This document shows, in pieces, positions 1 through 13,269 of a stretch of 64,000 nucleotides of DNA. Source of the stretch: Trichobilharzia szidati. Taxonomy: Eukaryota > Platyhelminthes > Trematoda > Strigeidida > Schistosomatidae. How positions within the stretch are numbered: position 1 is the first letter of the stretch; every line of letters starts with the position of its first letter. The notes beneath the pieces are model-generated. The model was not told where the DNA came from. It made no database searches and saw nothing but the letters and a program-made list of their open reading frames with translations. Made by a program: the position numbers and the translations under genes. The stretch is from the NCBI GenBank assembly GCA_944472155.2, contig OX235279.1, positions 136,868,920 through 136,932,919 on the forward strand, given 5' to 3'.

Positions 1-1170
1 CCCAGAAAACTCCAGATTTGTGTGAGGTACATGGGTAGAGGATACTGCTTCATGACATCTACTTCCTAGGGCATCGGTGAGACCCCGATGCTATCGATGA
101 AGTAATGTTTCTGCCTCAAAAATGCACTTATTTTAATTGAATGTTATGCTATTGTCTTCTAGTTGCCATAATACTGCCCGAATGTAATATTCATATGCGT
201 TTATATCCAGGTTAGCGACGTGTTGGCCTGTGTAGTTAAGTCTGTGTACACTTAGACGAAGGGCGATCTATGCAGCAAGTCACACATAAAATTTTGGAAA
301 GTTCGTGCAATATTCGCGAGACCAAATGTCATCCCCACAAACTCATTCGGTCCGAATAGCGTGGTAATGGCTGCTTAGTCTATTTCAGTGGATACTGTGC
401 CGCCTCGCACACTAGCACTAAGGTCTTAAATGTGAGATATTTTGCGTCTTTGTTGAATATTTTGCTTATTTAGGACCCTCTAGTCACCAAAAGGGTGACA
501 ATCAGTCTGCATTTTTCAACAATCCTCAGCATGCATTCAAACACGGCTTCCGCAGTTCATGGTAGTCTTCTTGGCTTAGCGGACACCTAAGGGCCATATT
601 TAGTTGTGACATGAGTGATTTTCAGGCCAGCCCTAGAAGGTTTTGGGGAGGTCGCCATCAGAATTCGGCCAGTATTTTCTAGAACTTTTCGGATGACGCT
701 GGTGGAGATTGGAAAAGATTCAGTGGATGGTACTCGCTGGATTTGCCTTGTCGTACACCAGGAAGTTTCTTTCAATGTTAAAAACCTCTTTCAAGTATCC
801 GCTAATAAGTCATATCTTTTCAGGAGGTCGGTGTCGATGATTGCTAGTTCTCACTCAACCTATAGAAGCCCTCTTTTAAATCCAAGGTCAAGGGTCAGTA
901 TTTTCTGCCTAAACGTCGCTACCTGGTTTGATTCGTAGACTGAGGTGTCATGGTGGACTTTCGTCATCCCGCCTCGGCTTTCAATTTTGGTACGATCCTG
1001 AGTGCAGCTCCTTTTTCAACCAAGAAGTCTATGCAGAACAGGCGGATATCCAGATACCACCTCTCACTAGCAGCTAACTGGTAGGGGGCGATCATTTCCC
1101 CGTTTCTTGTGAGGTAATTTAGGCCAGACCCATGGTTGTGTTCATTTTGTTGGCTGTACTCCAAACTTCC
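1..1170 (-). pseudogene. Degraded Ty3/gypsy LTR-retrotransposon pol (protease and reverse transcriptase)
   Basis: Read on the minus strand, 964-1164 gives a stretch ending FLVEKGAALRIVP. This matches the gypsy aspartic protease active-site region (family form DTGAALSVIP) with the catalytic Asp replaced. Further down, 590-900 gives a protease-end pattern (IIDTDLLKRYDLLAD) and then YGP-x-VSAKPRRLP, the linker that starts gypsy RT. At 190-370 a third piece reads FVGMTFGLANIARTFQNFM, followed by VYTD, the RT palm with a damaged Y-x-D-D box. Stops and frame changes separate the pieces, and the RT centre (about 350-480) is mostly missing. The element runs off the left window edge, so its length and LTR are not visible. 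The order PR-RT fits gypsy families of schistosomes; I cannot assign the family. Confidence 0.75.
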
Positions 1171-3826
1171 AGTGATGACGAAAAAATCGGCCTGTTGATC
1201 TAGTTTGTCTGTGTCTACTCTCTGACAGAAAACCTGTTCTACTGCATGGTTTATCTAATCTGCTATGTTTTAGTTATATTTATGCTCGTTATCCAATTGG
1301 TGGTCTAATATTTGCCACTAATTCTGAGATTATTGGGTCTTTCCTCCTACTCATATGGTTCACCTGTCCTTCTGTAAGTGATATCCTCTCTCCCTCTAAC
1401 AGCTTGCCTAAAACTTGGGCTACCAAAAACTTTCATCCCTCTTTGGATATATTTTCTGTCGTTTGCTTTGCTTTAATCGATTAAGATATGACCTGTATTG
1501 GTATTGTCTACTTTTGCGTGTATTTAAAATTTTTGCAAGCTCCTGATTCTCAGGTTCTGCCTATGCTTGAAGAAAGGCCTGATTTCTGGCGGTAACATGT
1601 CACAATGAATGAAAAATATTAAGCTAAATAATGCATCTTTGCAAAAACAAATCCAAGAACAACAAGAAAGATATATGGGCTGTAGTCAACCGCAACAAAA
1701 TTAAAGGCAAAATGTGAACGAAAATAGACTCACCAAATTAGAAACGGACTTCTCTATCAAGATAAGTCCCCAAATCACCGACCGGTGACTTGTAATTTGT
1801 AGAAGGCCAATAGTGGTTATGGACTTTTCTTTTCGAAAGCACTGCAGATGGCAAGTGAAAGGAACCTATTTAAACAAACGGAAAGGCATTCACCACTCAA
1901 TAGATGAGGAAAGCCTTACAAATCTTGAAGAAGATACAGTTTCTACTTGGTTACTTGTTCTATCCTTCGGAATTTCCCTATTACTTACTATATCTGAGTG
2001 GCCGTAGCATACCGTGTTGTAAAAGCCCAACACTCACTGTACTACTGCCGAACCAGTGTGTTGAACAACAGACTGCTAGGTGAGTCCATATCATCTTCCA
2101 GTTTCTCACCAGGCACTGGTCGTGCAATAGAGGTCAGCAGGGTTTCTAACACGGTGCCCGCTCATATTTAGACACAGTTCATAGGCATTTTCGAGCTCGA
2201 ATTCCTTAAAGTGTCTCCAAGTGTATTTGTTCGTCATGACTCCGCAAGTCGCCCGCTGGGGCCCCCTTGCGATATGCCATATAAAGCCTCTAGAGGCGTG
2301 GGTAGATTCTCCATTCTCGACGAAAACGTCTGCAAGGACTGCGTTGATTTGCCTGAAACTAGCTACTTAAAGGGCAATACCGTGAGTCATGAACCGCTAG
2401 TACTGAGTCATATCCAGACTACTGAATGCCTGTCAGAATAAATCAGCATCACGGTAGCAATTAGGACCTCTAACGGGGCAAATAGAAGCACATCCTGCAC
2501 GGGCCACGAGACTCTCAGAACATCCTCACACTTATTTTATGGGGCAAAACGAACGTGCCTCACTTTTCACAAAAGTAAAATGTCGTTATACGTATGAGTT
2601 ATTTTTCAATAATAATAAAGCTTTATTTGAAAGAACAAGCGAGCATATGGTACAAAACTTTCCAGTGTGTTCAATTTCAAAATACTTTTTCTTCATGCGG
2701 GATTTAGAGCAATAATCTGAAGCATGCCTTCAATACGTTGAAGAATTGCACATCGTTTAGTTGGAAGCAAGATAAAGCAGCACACAAATTGATGCATCGG
2801 TCACTTGATACAACTGGACAACAATAAATTTAGACGAATATAGGCGTTCATTTTTGGAAAGTGACTCAGGTAGCCCGGTAAATTTAGCAGGCCACCTTCG
2901 GCCGTATCCCATGTCATGAAGCGAATGTATTGTCTTTGGCTGCACAAGTAGTGTGATGAGATTTTAAAACTTCTGTCACTGTCCCTCCCTTTACCTGTTT
3001 GTCGGGTCGCATGTGTACGTCTCAATTCAACCATTACTTTGTATAAGTTTCTTCGACAAGTTTCTCAGAGTTCTTATTTCCTTATTCAAATTTCGATGGG
3101 CACTGCATATGAAACAAACGAAACACGGGAACCGATTGATGAACATTATTGAGTTCATGTACATACATTATATCGGCGTAGACAGATGATAACTGGGAAA
3201 ATCATCGCTATTACCACCACTGAAAGAACCTTACTGATGGTGCCACTCTTAGCCTTTTACTTCCAGGTGAAATCAACCCAGGTTCCTCAGAGCACCACCA
3301 AGGAGGGAGTTGAGGAGGTGAATAATTCACCAAAATTACCAGTCCGTAGTGTCCTTCACCCACCATTAGAAGCCAACCTTCACTATTTAAGTTCACTTGG
3401 TAGGCTAAAGATAGGCGAGTCTGCACCCGCTTCAATTGACAAGTTGCCATGTTATGTCCGGCCATTCATGCTCGGATGCCAGCCAGCTGAGCAATTGCCA
3501 TCGCTTTATGATCCTGAATCCGAAATACACCTAGCATTTTGGACAACAAATCTGTCGTTTTTGTTTTTTCCTGTTTTCAGCATAATAAGTACTTTGTGAA
3601 ATATAAGAAATTTATTTGCGTTTTTATACGGTGTATCTCGTGGCTGTGGAAATCATTCAAATCCTTAACGCTTGTATATCTACTTCCTAATCTGTGGGTG
3701 AAATATTGTGACATTAACTGAGAATTCCATTCTGTATTATAAGTAGTGTTTTTGGAATAATGTAATAATAATAGTATACATTTCACATAAATTAAGCATT
3801 TACATGATTAACACACCATTTATACA
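1171..3826. other. Intergenic, no gene recognised
   Basis: 1171-1700 may continue the gypsy remnant upstream (gag side) on the minus strand, but no zinc knuckle is readable. Several open frames occur (for example 3186-3599, + strand, 137 aa; 2211-2441), but none shows a recognisable domain, and overlapping frames of similar length exist on both strands. 3240-3560 is somewhat richer in GC than its surroundings and may be an old repeat. Nothing here can be called a gene. Confidence 0.4.
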
Positions 3827-6473
3827 GGCAGCCTGTAGACGGCCGTAGGTCATTTGATCAGCTGATGTCTAGTGGCTTTATTTAATGAAAAAACTTCGAA
3901 ATTAGGTGATTTTTCGTTGTTTTACACACTTTTACACTTATATTGCTGCTAAAAGTTGATGCAATAAGGCGTATTTAGCATAAACAGGAAATGATGGTGT
4001 CCTTATCCGGCCGTAATTTACTGCCAGTTTACAAATTGTTGAATTAAGTACTTTTCCGTTCAGAAAACGTCGAATTACTTGAAGAGACATATTATAACGA
4101 CTTTTAGTGAGTTTTTTTGCAGCTTAAAGGATTATACATGGAAATGATGAGGTGGGATAGTTGGTTTTGTTGATTATTTGATTTATTTTGTTGTTTACTT
4201 TTGCTAATGCTGTCAAAGCTCCTGTACATGTATTTCATTAAAGTAAATCTACAGAAATACTTAGAAATTATGTACACATAGTATTTACTTATTTTATAGC
4301 ATATACTTGATGTTTACAGGTAATAATATTTTATTTCTGGAACAGAAACCAGCCATTTTTACAGGCATGAACATATGTACACTAATTAGAACTCATAGAA
4401 TATATATGATCTGTTAATCTGGAAATAGATTGAATACTGGTAAATTTGAGAGAAATATTTAAAAAGAAATGTTCAAATAAGGCAATAGGTAATTTTCGAG
4501 ATATACTTTCAACTGAATAATTCCTGAGATATAGCATGCAATATCCATTTTTTCTTCTTGAAAAATATTGACTGATGTAATTGTATACAGTTAAACTGGT
4601 TATTTCATCATTTTAAACATGCTATGTAGTTATTTATTGCATTTACAGTGGGAACAATATCTACATCTTTAGAATTCTTTTGTTCTTTTTCAGATAATAT
4701 CTACTTTCGGGAATTTCATGGATTTGGGCGATAAAGAAAAAGATATCTGCCGTGTTGTTATGTATTACATGTTTATTCATTAATATATGTATTCCTCGTT
4801 ATTCGTTTGTATATTCTACTTGATAAAGTTGATTTCTAGCCTTTGCGTAATTTGTGAGGTACGGAGTATATGACGTGATCTTAAAAATGCTAGGTAAAAT
4901 TAGATATTTGGAGAGGCTTATTGATAAAAAGACTATGTCGTGCCGTAATGAAGTTAATGCGTCCACTTGTAGAAGAAAACATTGAGGTTATAAGCGCTTA
5001 GTTGTATATCGTCTTAGTAGGAACCTAATAATTGACTTCGGATTCATAGTCAAACAAGGTTAAAAGTAAATCTACCTGAGATAGTGAGCTTGCGTTTTCT
5101 ACTTACCGTAATAAACCAAGATGGGAAAAATGTACCTATACTGTTAGACTTATAACTCAGTGCAACTACGGTTATCGTAATAATTAAAAACAGAATGCCT
5201 ACTATTGAAATACAATTATACTTCATTTGAATACCTATGATTCGCAGCTACAGAACACGGTACGTTGCTATCTGTTTATGTAATCGCGTAAACAACAGTT
5301 TCCCAGACGCCGCATTTACTCCTAAAAGTTTGCCCTTAATTCCTAACTTAGCACGTGTTACTAACGTCACTGGAACACAATCGCGTTACAACAGAAGGAA
5401 CACAGATTCATTAAAAAGGTGTTTATTAAACAAAAATTAGATTTGAGATGTACAGATAATTCACATGAGTAGTCCTTCGTCACTGTCAGTAGGTTCCGTC
5501 TGCGTACCAGCACATATATGTTTCTCCATAAGCCTGAAAAGGTTTAAGAAAAGCATTATTAACTTAGGTGGTACATGTATGATCTGAATAAAAAATGTTT
5601 CTTCATAAGCATTTACAAGTGATCACTTCACAAACAATATATATAAGTAGCTAAATAGTTTTCACTAAACTTAAGGGACTTCACAATTTATCGTCGGTCG
5701 ATATCTAGTAGGTCCATCGAAGCATCATGAAATAAAAAATTATTTAACGACAAGTTATGCAATAGTTTCCAAAGCTTGAAAAAAGATTTTAACAAAAATG
5801 ACAACGGCTTTATGACAAATAATACGAGTTTTGACAGCATTAATAATAATAACGTTCATGTTCATATAGTGACTATAAAAACACTTATAGGTATTATTAT
5901 CACAACGAATTCATCATTAACTTAGATGGACAACTACTTATTATACAATCATATCAATTAAATGTATCACCGAATCTTATGAAGCAGGTGTTTACTTACT
6001 TTCACTGCATTCTCGCAATAGTGATGTGGTCAACTAGCTTATTCCAAGTGAACTCAAGATTTATCCTGAATGGGAATGGTGACCCAGTTTATTTCAACTA
6101 AAAACATGTAGCCTACATGTATTACACTGCCTACTGAGACATTTGATACCTGCTTTCCAATCTTCGTGACAGGAAAACAGTAAATGTAGGTTTACCTACA
6201 TTTACTGTTTTGACCTTGGTATGGGATGAATTCATTGAATTCAGCAAATAAATCCTCTGGTTTATCAAATCTATCATGAGCTTTAATAGTATGTGCTGTC
6301 AATTATGCACTCGACTTGATAAAACGCTCCTGGCAATTGTGAAGTTAACCAAGCAGTTTAATGATGTTTGAAATTACCGCAGCTCGAATGATAAACTGAC
6401 CAATCACAAGCGAGCAAATCACTTGTTTGTCTCACTCGCGAGCACTCAAAATTACGGCCGTCGACAGGCTGCC
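3827..6473. mobile_element. Possible DNA-transposon relic bounded by 21-bp inverted repeats
   Basis: 3827-3847 (GGCAGCCTGT-x-GACGGCCGTA) reappears in inverted orientation at 6453-6473 with a single mismatch. Similarity stops on both sides of these blocks. The 2.6-kb interior is AT-rich and has no transposase reading frame. It holds an 18-bp perfect hairpin at 6174-6211. No target-site duplication is obvious next to the ends. A non-autonomous transposon or a decayed element is the simplest reading; chance is unlikely for 20 of 21 matched, fairly GC-rich bases. Confidence 0.45.
6174..6211. repeat. Perfect 18-bp hairpin with 2-nt loop
   Basis: 6174-6191 and 6194-6211 are exact reverse complements (AAAACAGTAAATGTAGGT), separated by TT. 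No gene is adjacent, so a terminator or regulatory role has no support. Confidence 0.85.
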
Positions 6474-8043
6474 ATGAAAGGTAAGAAGAGAGGTGATAAA
6501 AAGGTGCTAGAGTGAGACATACACGATACAGACCTTGTGATCATTATCATTTTATCATTGATAAGGGTTCAAAAATTTATGAAACTCCACAGTAGTGGGT
6601 AAGTACAGCATTATTTTGGTATGAACAGGTACAAGAGACCAACTTTGTGGTGATAAACAGAATTCAGAATGGAATTTGTTCCGTTGTTCTTCGTGTTTGT
6701 CAACAATATTCTGAATAACGCTCAAGTAATACAAACGTAGAAAGCAGCACTACTGTTCATTTGCCGTGCATCAATGCAATACCTTCGAGAAGAGAAAGAA
6801 GAAAACAGAAAGAGAGGTGCAGAGGCAGCCAGCAAATAATAATAATTTAAGCAAACAATATGCGATAAACGCAGGGTTTGTTCCCCTTTTTTGTCACTTA
6901 GAATTTAGAGTCATTGAGTTTTATAGTGTTACATACTAACAGTTAGTTCAAGTTTGTGGTAGATTATTTTTATTGGATAGAAAATTTTAGCCAGTATTTC
7001 TATGACAACACTGAATCTTCCACTGTGTAGAAAGAAGTAATGGTTGAGATGAAGAGATAATTGTGACATTATTTCTTCCGTGACCATGGCGAACAATGAT
7101 AATCACTGCATCCTCAACCATCAGTGAAAAAACGATAACCACATAATTACTGTGCTCGTGGTTGTTTTCTGGGTAATTGGAGCAGCTGATTGACCTTCCT
7201 GTTGACACCTTGAAAATCCCACTCCATTTTATCTGCTTTCATAGATTCTCAAAATATCTACGGCACATCTCATCATTTTACCTGCTATCTAAGTAGCCTT
7301 GTCAGAATCAAGTATGACATAGACACACCATATCCCTTTGGCTATGTGGAATATCACCGCTAATTGTAGTGCCCCTACCCGTTACCTTAGTGGCTTAATG
7401 ACAAGTTATATTTTTCATACGCTCTTCAGATGAAATTTGCGGCAATTTGTTTCAGGCTCATATATTATCTATAGTGGTATTATATTCTTGAACTGAGTTA
7501 CATTCTCTTGAGTTTTACCAGAAAATCTGGCTTGATGTCGATATCTGCACAACCTAATAGATTAAAGGAGGTGGAAGGTTCAAAAGTAAAACGTATATTA
7601 TTGAATTTGCATGAAATTATCTGGGTATATCTTGGCCTATTTATTAAAACATACTTACACCCATCAGATAAAGTCGGTGATACTTATGCCGTATAGTTTT
7701 CCGTTTTGTACAGGGTCACGCCACCAACCACCAACTCCTCCATGCTTAACACTGGCTAGTAGTCTGTGCGAGATACTCCACATTCCATATTTTACATCAC
7801 AATTCCATATGACTTAGCTTCTGTAGGACAGGTGAGACCCTTCAAATGCAAACTTGTACACTGGACCATCGTCGAAACTCTACATTCCTTACCATACATA
7901 GTTGTACGGACACAATGCACAACAGCTGAACTCCTATCATTAGTATGAACTCAGTCATGAACCTTGGGACAACATATTCAGATATAATCTTTTCTGATCA
8001 CGCGAATAATGTAGTATCTAACTGTAAACAACTTAGTGGCTTC
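6474..8043. other. Intergenic, nothing recognised
   Basis: The stretch is AT-rich, with short open frames on both strands (for example 7508-7696 and 7611-7817) that lack recognisable motifs. Confidence 0.4.
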
Positions 8044-9215
8044 GAGAAGCAATTGAGGCCAAGTTAAACTTTAGACACCAATAACTACCGATCAGCGAAC
8101 GACGTCGAATTATCCAATGAGATTCACGAACGTAGTTCAATGTTGTATAGCGCTTGATTCATTTCAATGCGTGCCCTTACAAGGTTGCGTTTGCAATTCG
8201 AGGAGGATAGTATCTTTCAGTATTGCCTGGACTTAGGCTTGCTTCTAAAGGAGAGAAGTTGTTCGTGTGGTGGTGTAATGACTCTAAAAAGCTATACTTG
8301 GTCAACTGATGGTTTTGTACATCGTTGTGGAATATGCTGGAAGCGAGTTAGTATTAGAGGGTAATATTTCGTAGGAAATTTTTTTGCTAGGTCGCATCTC
8401 TCCATAACCCAGATTTTGTACATTTGCAATTACTGGGCACTGAAACAGCCCACGAGAGCCGCTGCTGCCGAGACGGAGAACAGCCTCGTCTCAACAGTTC
8501 AATGGTATACCAGCACTGCAGGGACATCGCCCCATGGAAAATGGACAGAATTACTTCGTTGTTAGGCGGGGACGACGTAGTAGTCTATGTGGATGAGGCA
8601 GTGTTTGTGAAGAAGAAATATAACCGCTGTCGTCAGAGAGCGAACAACATTTGGGTCATAGGTTTATATGACACGTCCCTCCGAAAAGGATTTGTTGAAG
8701 GAATAGCAGACAGAAAGGCGACTACTCTGGTACCTATTATAAAGCGACTCGTGAAACCAGGATAGATTGTACATACAGAGGAGTGGAAAGGCTATGATTC
8801 ATTGTCATCCTTGGGATACATTCACCACAGAGTGAACCACTCCAGTGATTTCGTAGACCCAGTTACAGGAACTCATACAAATTCCATTGAAGGATAGTGG
8901 GGTCGATTGAAAAATAGAATAAGGGCTATAAATGGATCTCAAAAGGATCTCATTTATAGTCATGTAGATGAACATATGTACAGAATGTGGTGCGACTTCT
9001 CTATTGACAATGCCATGCTCAATTGGGAAATGTTTCTCTCCCATGTTCGGGAAACATACCCATTGTAACCGTTTTATCATTTTTTATGCATTTTTCTATA
9101 AATATACGTTTCCGCTTATCATAAACGTCTCTTTCATGTGATTGGTCCGTTCAAGGTCGTTTGCTGATTGGTTGTTATTGGTGTCGAAAGTTTAACTTTA
9201 CCGCAATTGAGAAGC
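8044..9215 (+). mobile_element. Merlin-superfamily DNA transposon, nearly full length, inactive
   Basis: The left end (8051-8105) and right end (about 9150-9208) are imperfect inverted repeats of about 55-60 bp. The left reads AATTGAGGCCAAGTTAAAC and continues with TTTAGACACCAATAAC. The reverse complement of the right end reads AATTGCGGTAAAGTTAAAC and continues with TTTCGACACCAATAAC. The duplicated flank GAGAAGC(A) occurs at 8044-8051 and 9209-9216, a 7-8 bp target-site duplication of the size known for Merlin (8-9 bp). The body carries one transposase of IS1016/ISXO2 type. Total length of about 1.16 kb is normal for the superfamily. Together the ends, duplication and protein make this a firm call. 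Confidence 0.9.
8167..9068 (+). pseudogene. Merlin transposase (DDE, ISXO2/IS1016-like), inactivated
   Basis: The protein would cut and paste the surrounding element. From the N-terminus a zinc-ribbon-like block is seen (CSCGG, then RCGICWKR and SIRG), followed by the RSHLS...ILY...WA block. The catalytic core has VVYVDEAVFVKKKYNR (first Asp), WVIGLYD, and VPIIKRLVKPG. Next comes HTEEWKGYDSL, where the second catalytic Asp is expected at the first Glu (8778-8780), and then NHSSDFVDP and HTNSIEG-x-WGRLK (the final acidic residue). Damage: TAA at 8362-8364, a frameshift near 8505-8515, TAG at 8763-8765, TAG at 8895-8897, and the Asp-to-Glu change. It cannot encode an active enzyme. Confidence 0.9.
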
Positions 9216-9479
9216 AGTATTAACTACGTGTGAGATATATCCACCCTAAACTTGAATATTATGCTCGCGTATATAGTAACGTGTGGTCAGCAGTAGTAGA
9301 AAAGTCAAAGGTGTCTAGAGATTCCCCAAGAAACGTGTTACAGAGTTTGACCCACAAGTGGAATATGTTGATAGATGTATTCTGCTGAAATCAGAACCCT
9401 TGTGAATAAGGTGAATAAGTGCAACTTATTTCTTCTCTCCAAAGTTATTAGAAGATAATGTTACGTTAAATGGTCTACA

Positions 9480-10445
9480 AAAATCGCCTTGTTTTCTAGC
9501 CGGTCCCAATCCTGGGTAAAGAGGAAGTTTTGGATGTGGAACTACCAACCATACACCATAAGACCAATAAAACTGCTAAGGAAACTTCAACGCACAAGAA
9601 AAATATTAGGAACACAAAAAATATGAAAAACAAATTTATTCCTCGCTGAAATGTGGGAGGCGAAATGACAGAGGGCTGGTGGAAGCATTCGGGAAGCCAG
9701 TCAGCTGACGCGCCTTCTCTTAAAGAAAGGAAGAATAAGAATGGAGACATGGAATGTAGGTACAATGTACGAGGCTGCGAAGGCTTCCTAGGTAGCCGAA
9801 GAAATGCTAAGATATGGTATAGAAGTGCAGGGAATATACGAAAACAGATGGAATGGATGTGGACTGTCAAAATTGTCAACTGGAAAGTCAGTAATCTTAC
9901 TTAACAGTATTAGCCAAAGCAGTGCCAACCAATTTCATCCAGGGTTATGACAGCAAGATTCAACTCAACATGAAGGGAGGATGGTCACAATTATCCAGTG
10001 TTACAAACAACGAAAAAGAAGATAAGAAGGAAGTTTTAATAATAATAATAATAATTTTTACAGACAACTACAAACAATGATGGACAAAATCCCAAATGGA
10101 GACATCAAAACCCTGACGAGCGATATGATTGCCAAAATGGGAGTGGGTTATACAGGAAGGGAACTCATCATGAGTCGAGAGGTGCTTACTGGGCAAAATG
10201 AATGGACACAGATAATTACTCGCAGACTTCTTTGCTTTCACTAATTTAGTGTTCGAAGGTAGCTTTTAGAAGCACAAGGATATACACAAAGCAACATGAA
10301 TTTCATCTGACGGACACACCACAAAACAGACAGATTTCATCTCAATGCTGCTGCTCAAGGGAATGGAGACGCAGCCTACTGGGAGCAGATGTGGCCTCAG
10401 AACAAGACACTTCATAAAACTAAACAGCCTCTGTTCCTGGTCATT
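9480..10445 (+). pseudogene. RTE-type LINE, 5' half only (endonuclease domain), decayed
   Basis: A frame at about 9744-9880 reads ETWNVGTMYEAAKASQVAEE and then GIYENRWNGCG. These are the first two motifs (Asn and Glu boxes) of an apurinic-type endonuclease as found at the start of RTE-clade LINEs. After a (TAA)n tract at 10037-10055 the similarity resumes: GDIKTLTSDMIAKMG equals the GDFNAK-x-G region, then a KATWIS-like stretch reads SNMNFI, ending near 10440. Many stops are present. No reverse transcriptase follows, so this copy is cut at its 3' side, unlike the usual 5' truncation. Confidence 0.75.
10037..10055. repeat. (TAA)n microsatellite
   Basis: About six TAA units lie inside the RTE endonuclease remnant. 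They may have arisen from expansion or from an inserted element tail, since the RTE copies here end in AAT-type repeats. Confidence 0.8.
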
Positions 10446-13269
10446 TCAATTTAATGACTGCACACGTCGGTTTTTTTGTTTTGGTATGTGAATGCTTTTA
10501 TGTCTTTGATCATATTTTTTGTATTGATTTAAAATGTCGTTTTTCTTTGTTCGGGTTGAAGATAAAGACAATCGTAATGTGTTTTCGCGCATAGTATGAG
10601 TTATCGTGTTCATGCGCCATAAGCGTTTAATTTTGTGAAAATGCAGTATATATAATTAGTTTTAGTCTTCTGCAGTCTAAAAGAGAGATATTTTGATGTA
10701 TTATGTTCCTAATAATGAGTTAAAGTATTTTGACATCGCGGATGAATTAATTATTACACAGAAAGGCGTAAACTTAAAGAAATTATGCATAGAAATGACC
10801 TTTTTGTTCGGGAGTGATTTTCCTCATCTGTTTTAGATTTTCAGGCTACAGGCAATCGATAATGTCATAGCGGCTACTTTATAAGATTCAAGCTTTTCGT
10901 AGAGAATAAGCTCACGTACATAAGTTAGATATCTGTTCTGAAGAGCTTAAGCATTTTATTTTTATCAGTGATTAGTGAAATCCTTCATATCGCACCGATT
11001 GAGACAAGCGGATGAATTTTGCAGTGATTATGTACATTTTGATGTTAGTGGTTAGAATGCCCTGTGTAACATGTGATACCAGTGAAATTTACATTGTCAC
11101 AAGGAGTGTTGGAAGACTATGGCTGCTTACTGCATCAAACGTCATCGATGTATCTTGATATTAGTGTATGTTGGGACAAGAAGAATAGTATGCATAGTCT
11201 TCCTGAAATGTCACACAGCTTCTAGTTAGTACTGCGTTTCTGTCGAAGAGTAGCTTGCAGGCCACTTCTACCATACAAGTATACTTTTACACGTGTTGCC
11301 TGAGTCATGTAACTTGTAGCAATCATTCACTTTCAGATTACCAAGATATCTTGCATTTCTTCAGGAGATACATTTGTCTGTGATTGATATGGAAGTTACA
11401 CTTGCAACCGATATTTTTTTACCACATTTTAAGTAGTATGTGGTCTGGAGAGACTTCGTGAAATTCATGTTGCAACGCGGAAGAATATGTAGTTATGCGT
11501 GGTATTATCCCTTAAGGCACAAGTGATGAAAATGAACATGGCTTAAAACTTCCTACTAGAGTAATGGTAAAGGTACAAATGTTTGATAAGAAAACTATTC
11601 AAAGGAAATGCTTAGATCGTATACAAGTAAGTGCTACTGAAGGCTCCGTAACTACTGCTTTTTAGGTGTGTAAACTATCTTCCAAAGTTAAAAATGACAC
11701 CCAAATATGAAGGCAACATCTGTTTGCTTGACAACGAATGTAACAGAAGTAGCCCAAATTTTTTCAAACTGTTAAAAGTGAACTTGGTTTGGACATATCT
11801 AGCTCCAGTTCTTTATAAATGACTTTTGGATTCTGCTTTCACTGATCATCTCTGGACTGTTTCTTCCTCTGGGAACTATCCTGACATAATCAAATTTTGG
11901 AAATTTTTCCTAGTGTTTCGCTTACCTATTATGTAAATTTTCTAATGTTCTTACACAAAATCCTTTCTTAGAACCCTAAGTAGTTTTCACTACTGACGCC
12001 AGTGAGTTGCTGTCGCTTCGAGTGACCTAGTCAAAACTTTAATTTTCGGAAGACTTTATTTCTGCACATAAAGAAGTTTTTCTAATAGTTAGTTGGTGTA
12101 AATTTGGTTAACCTCCTTTGCCGATCTACAGAATTTGGCTCAAATTCAATATTTTTAACTTGCACTTATTTTACATCGCACTACGAAAAATGTGCTTAAA
12201 TAGGAATTAATCTTTGGTTTTCTCTTCTCTTCCGCATCATGTTTTGTTGAGTTTTAACAATATAAAAGGAAATTAAATTCAGAGCAGTTCCTGGTAAAGT
12301 TCATTTGATACAAATATTCTGAAATAAATTCCTCTTTAATTGTAAAATATAAACTTCTGTGAGCATGAACTTAAAGTGACCTAGATTCCCGAATAAACGT
12401 TTATATTATACTGAGAGAATACAGGTATTATTTCGGCTATAAATCCACTCTAAATTAGTCACGCTTTTTCCAAGTATTTCATGTCCAGTCTTCTATCACA
12501 TTAAAATCTTCACAATAACCTTGAGGTTTATTATTATTCTACTTCTATACGTTGATTAATGATAAAATTACGTCCCACTTGTAAATGTCTTGAAAGTAAA
12601 CTCAGGTAACCGCAGTATGTGAAGAATACTCTCAATCCTAGTGTTCCATGCGCTACTGATAAGATTTATCGGTAGCATATTCAAAGATGTTCATTTGCAT
12701 AAAGATATCAAATAGCGGAGAAATGGACTGAACTTCAAAGAGAGCAAAAGAACCAGCCTAGCGGCAAAACATGGGAGACAGGAAATGAAGACAAAGAAAC
12801 ACAGTACGAAGGGCAGAATTAGCATGCACAACACAGAAGATCTGCGTAAATGACGTTTTCAGATAAACTGTACATAATTTTGTTACTTAGAGATATCAAG
12901 TTCCAAACAAACATTCCAATACCAAATCTCTTGTCTTCTGCTGTTACACTATGACTTAAATTAAAGAGAATCTGTTGCACCCTGTTTACCACTGGGACTT
13001 AAACAAGAATTCGACTGATTATTATAACGAATCGCTTAAAAGAAGTTAACAGCGAATATATATTTATTGGAGCCGTCATCCAATTTAGTTCCATCCGGCT
13101 TATTTGAAGTCTGATACGTTGATGATATTTTGTGTTATGGGACGTCGAAATGGTTTCTAGGAGGAGACTAAGTGTTTGCTTATCCGTGCACTATAAAGAT
13201 CTAAAGTGGAAAAGCCTGAATAAATGGAAAGTGGAAAAGCTTTGACGCATTGAAGGTAGCTTAACTTTT
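10446..13269. other. Intergenic, nothing recognised
   Basis: Long AT-rich stretch with frequent stops in all frames and no open frame long enough to list. No tRNA-like boxes or long repeats were noticed. Confidence 0.45.

Noticed and set aside
3186..3599. 137-codon open frame
   Set aside because: No domain recognised; comparable frames overlap on the other strand, and the stretch may be an old repeat.
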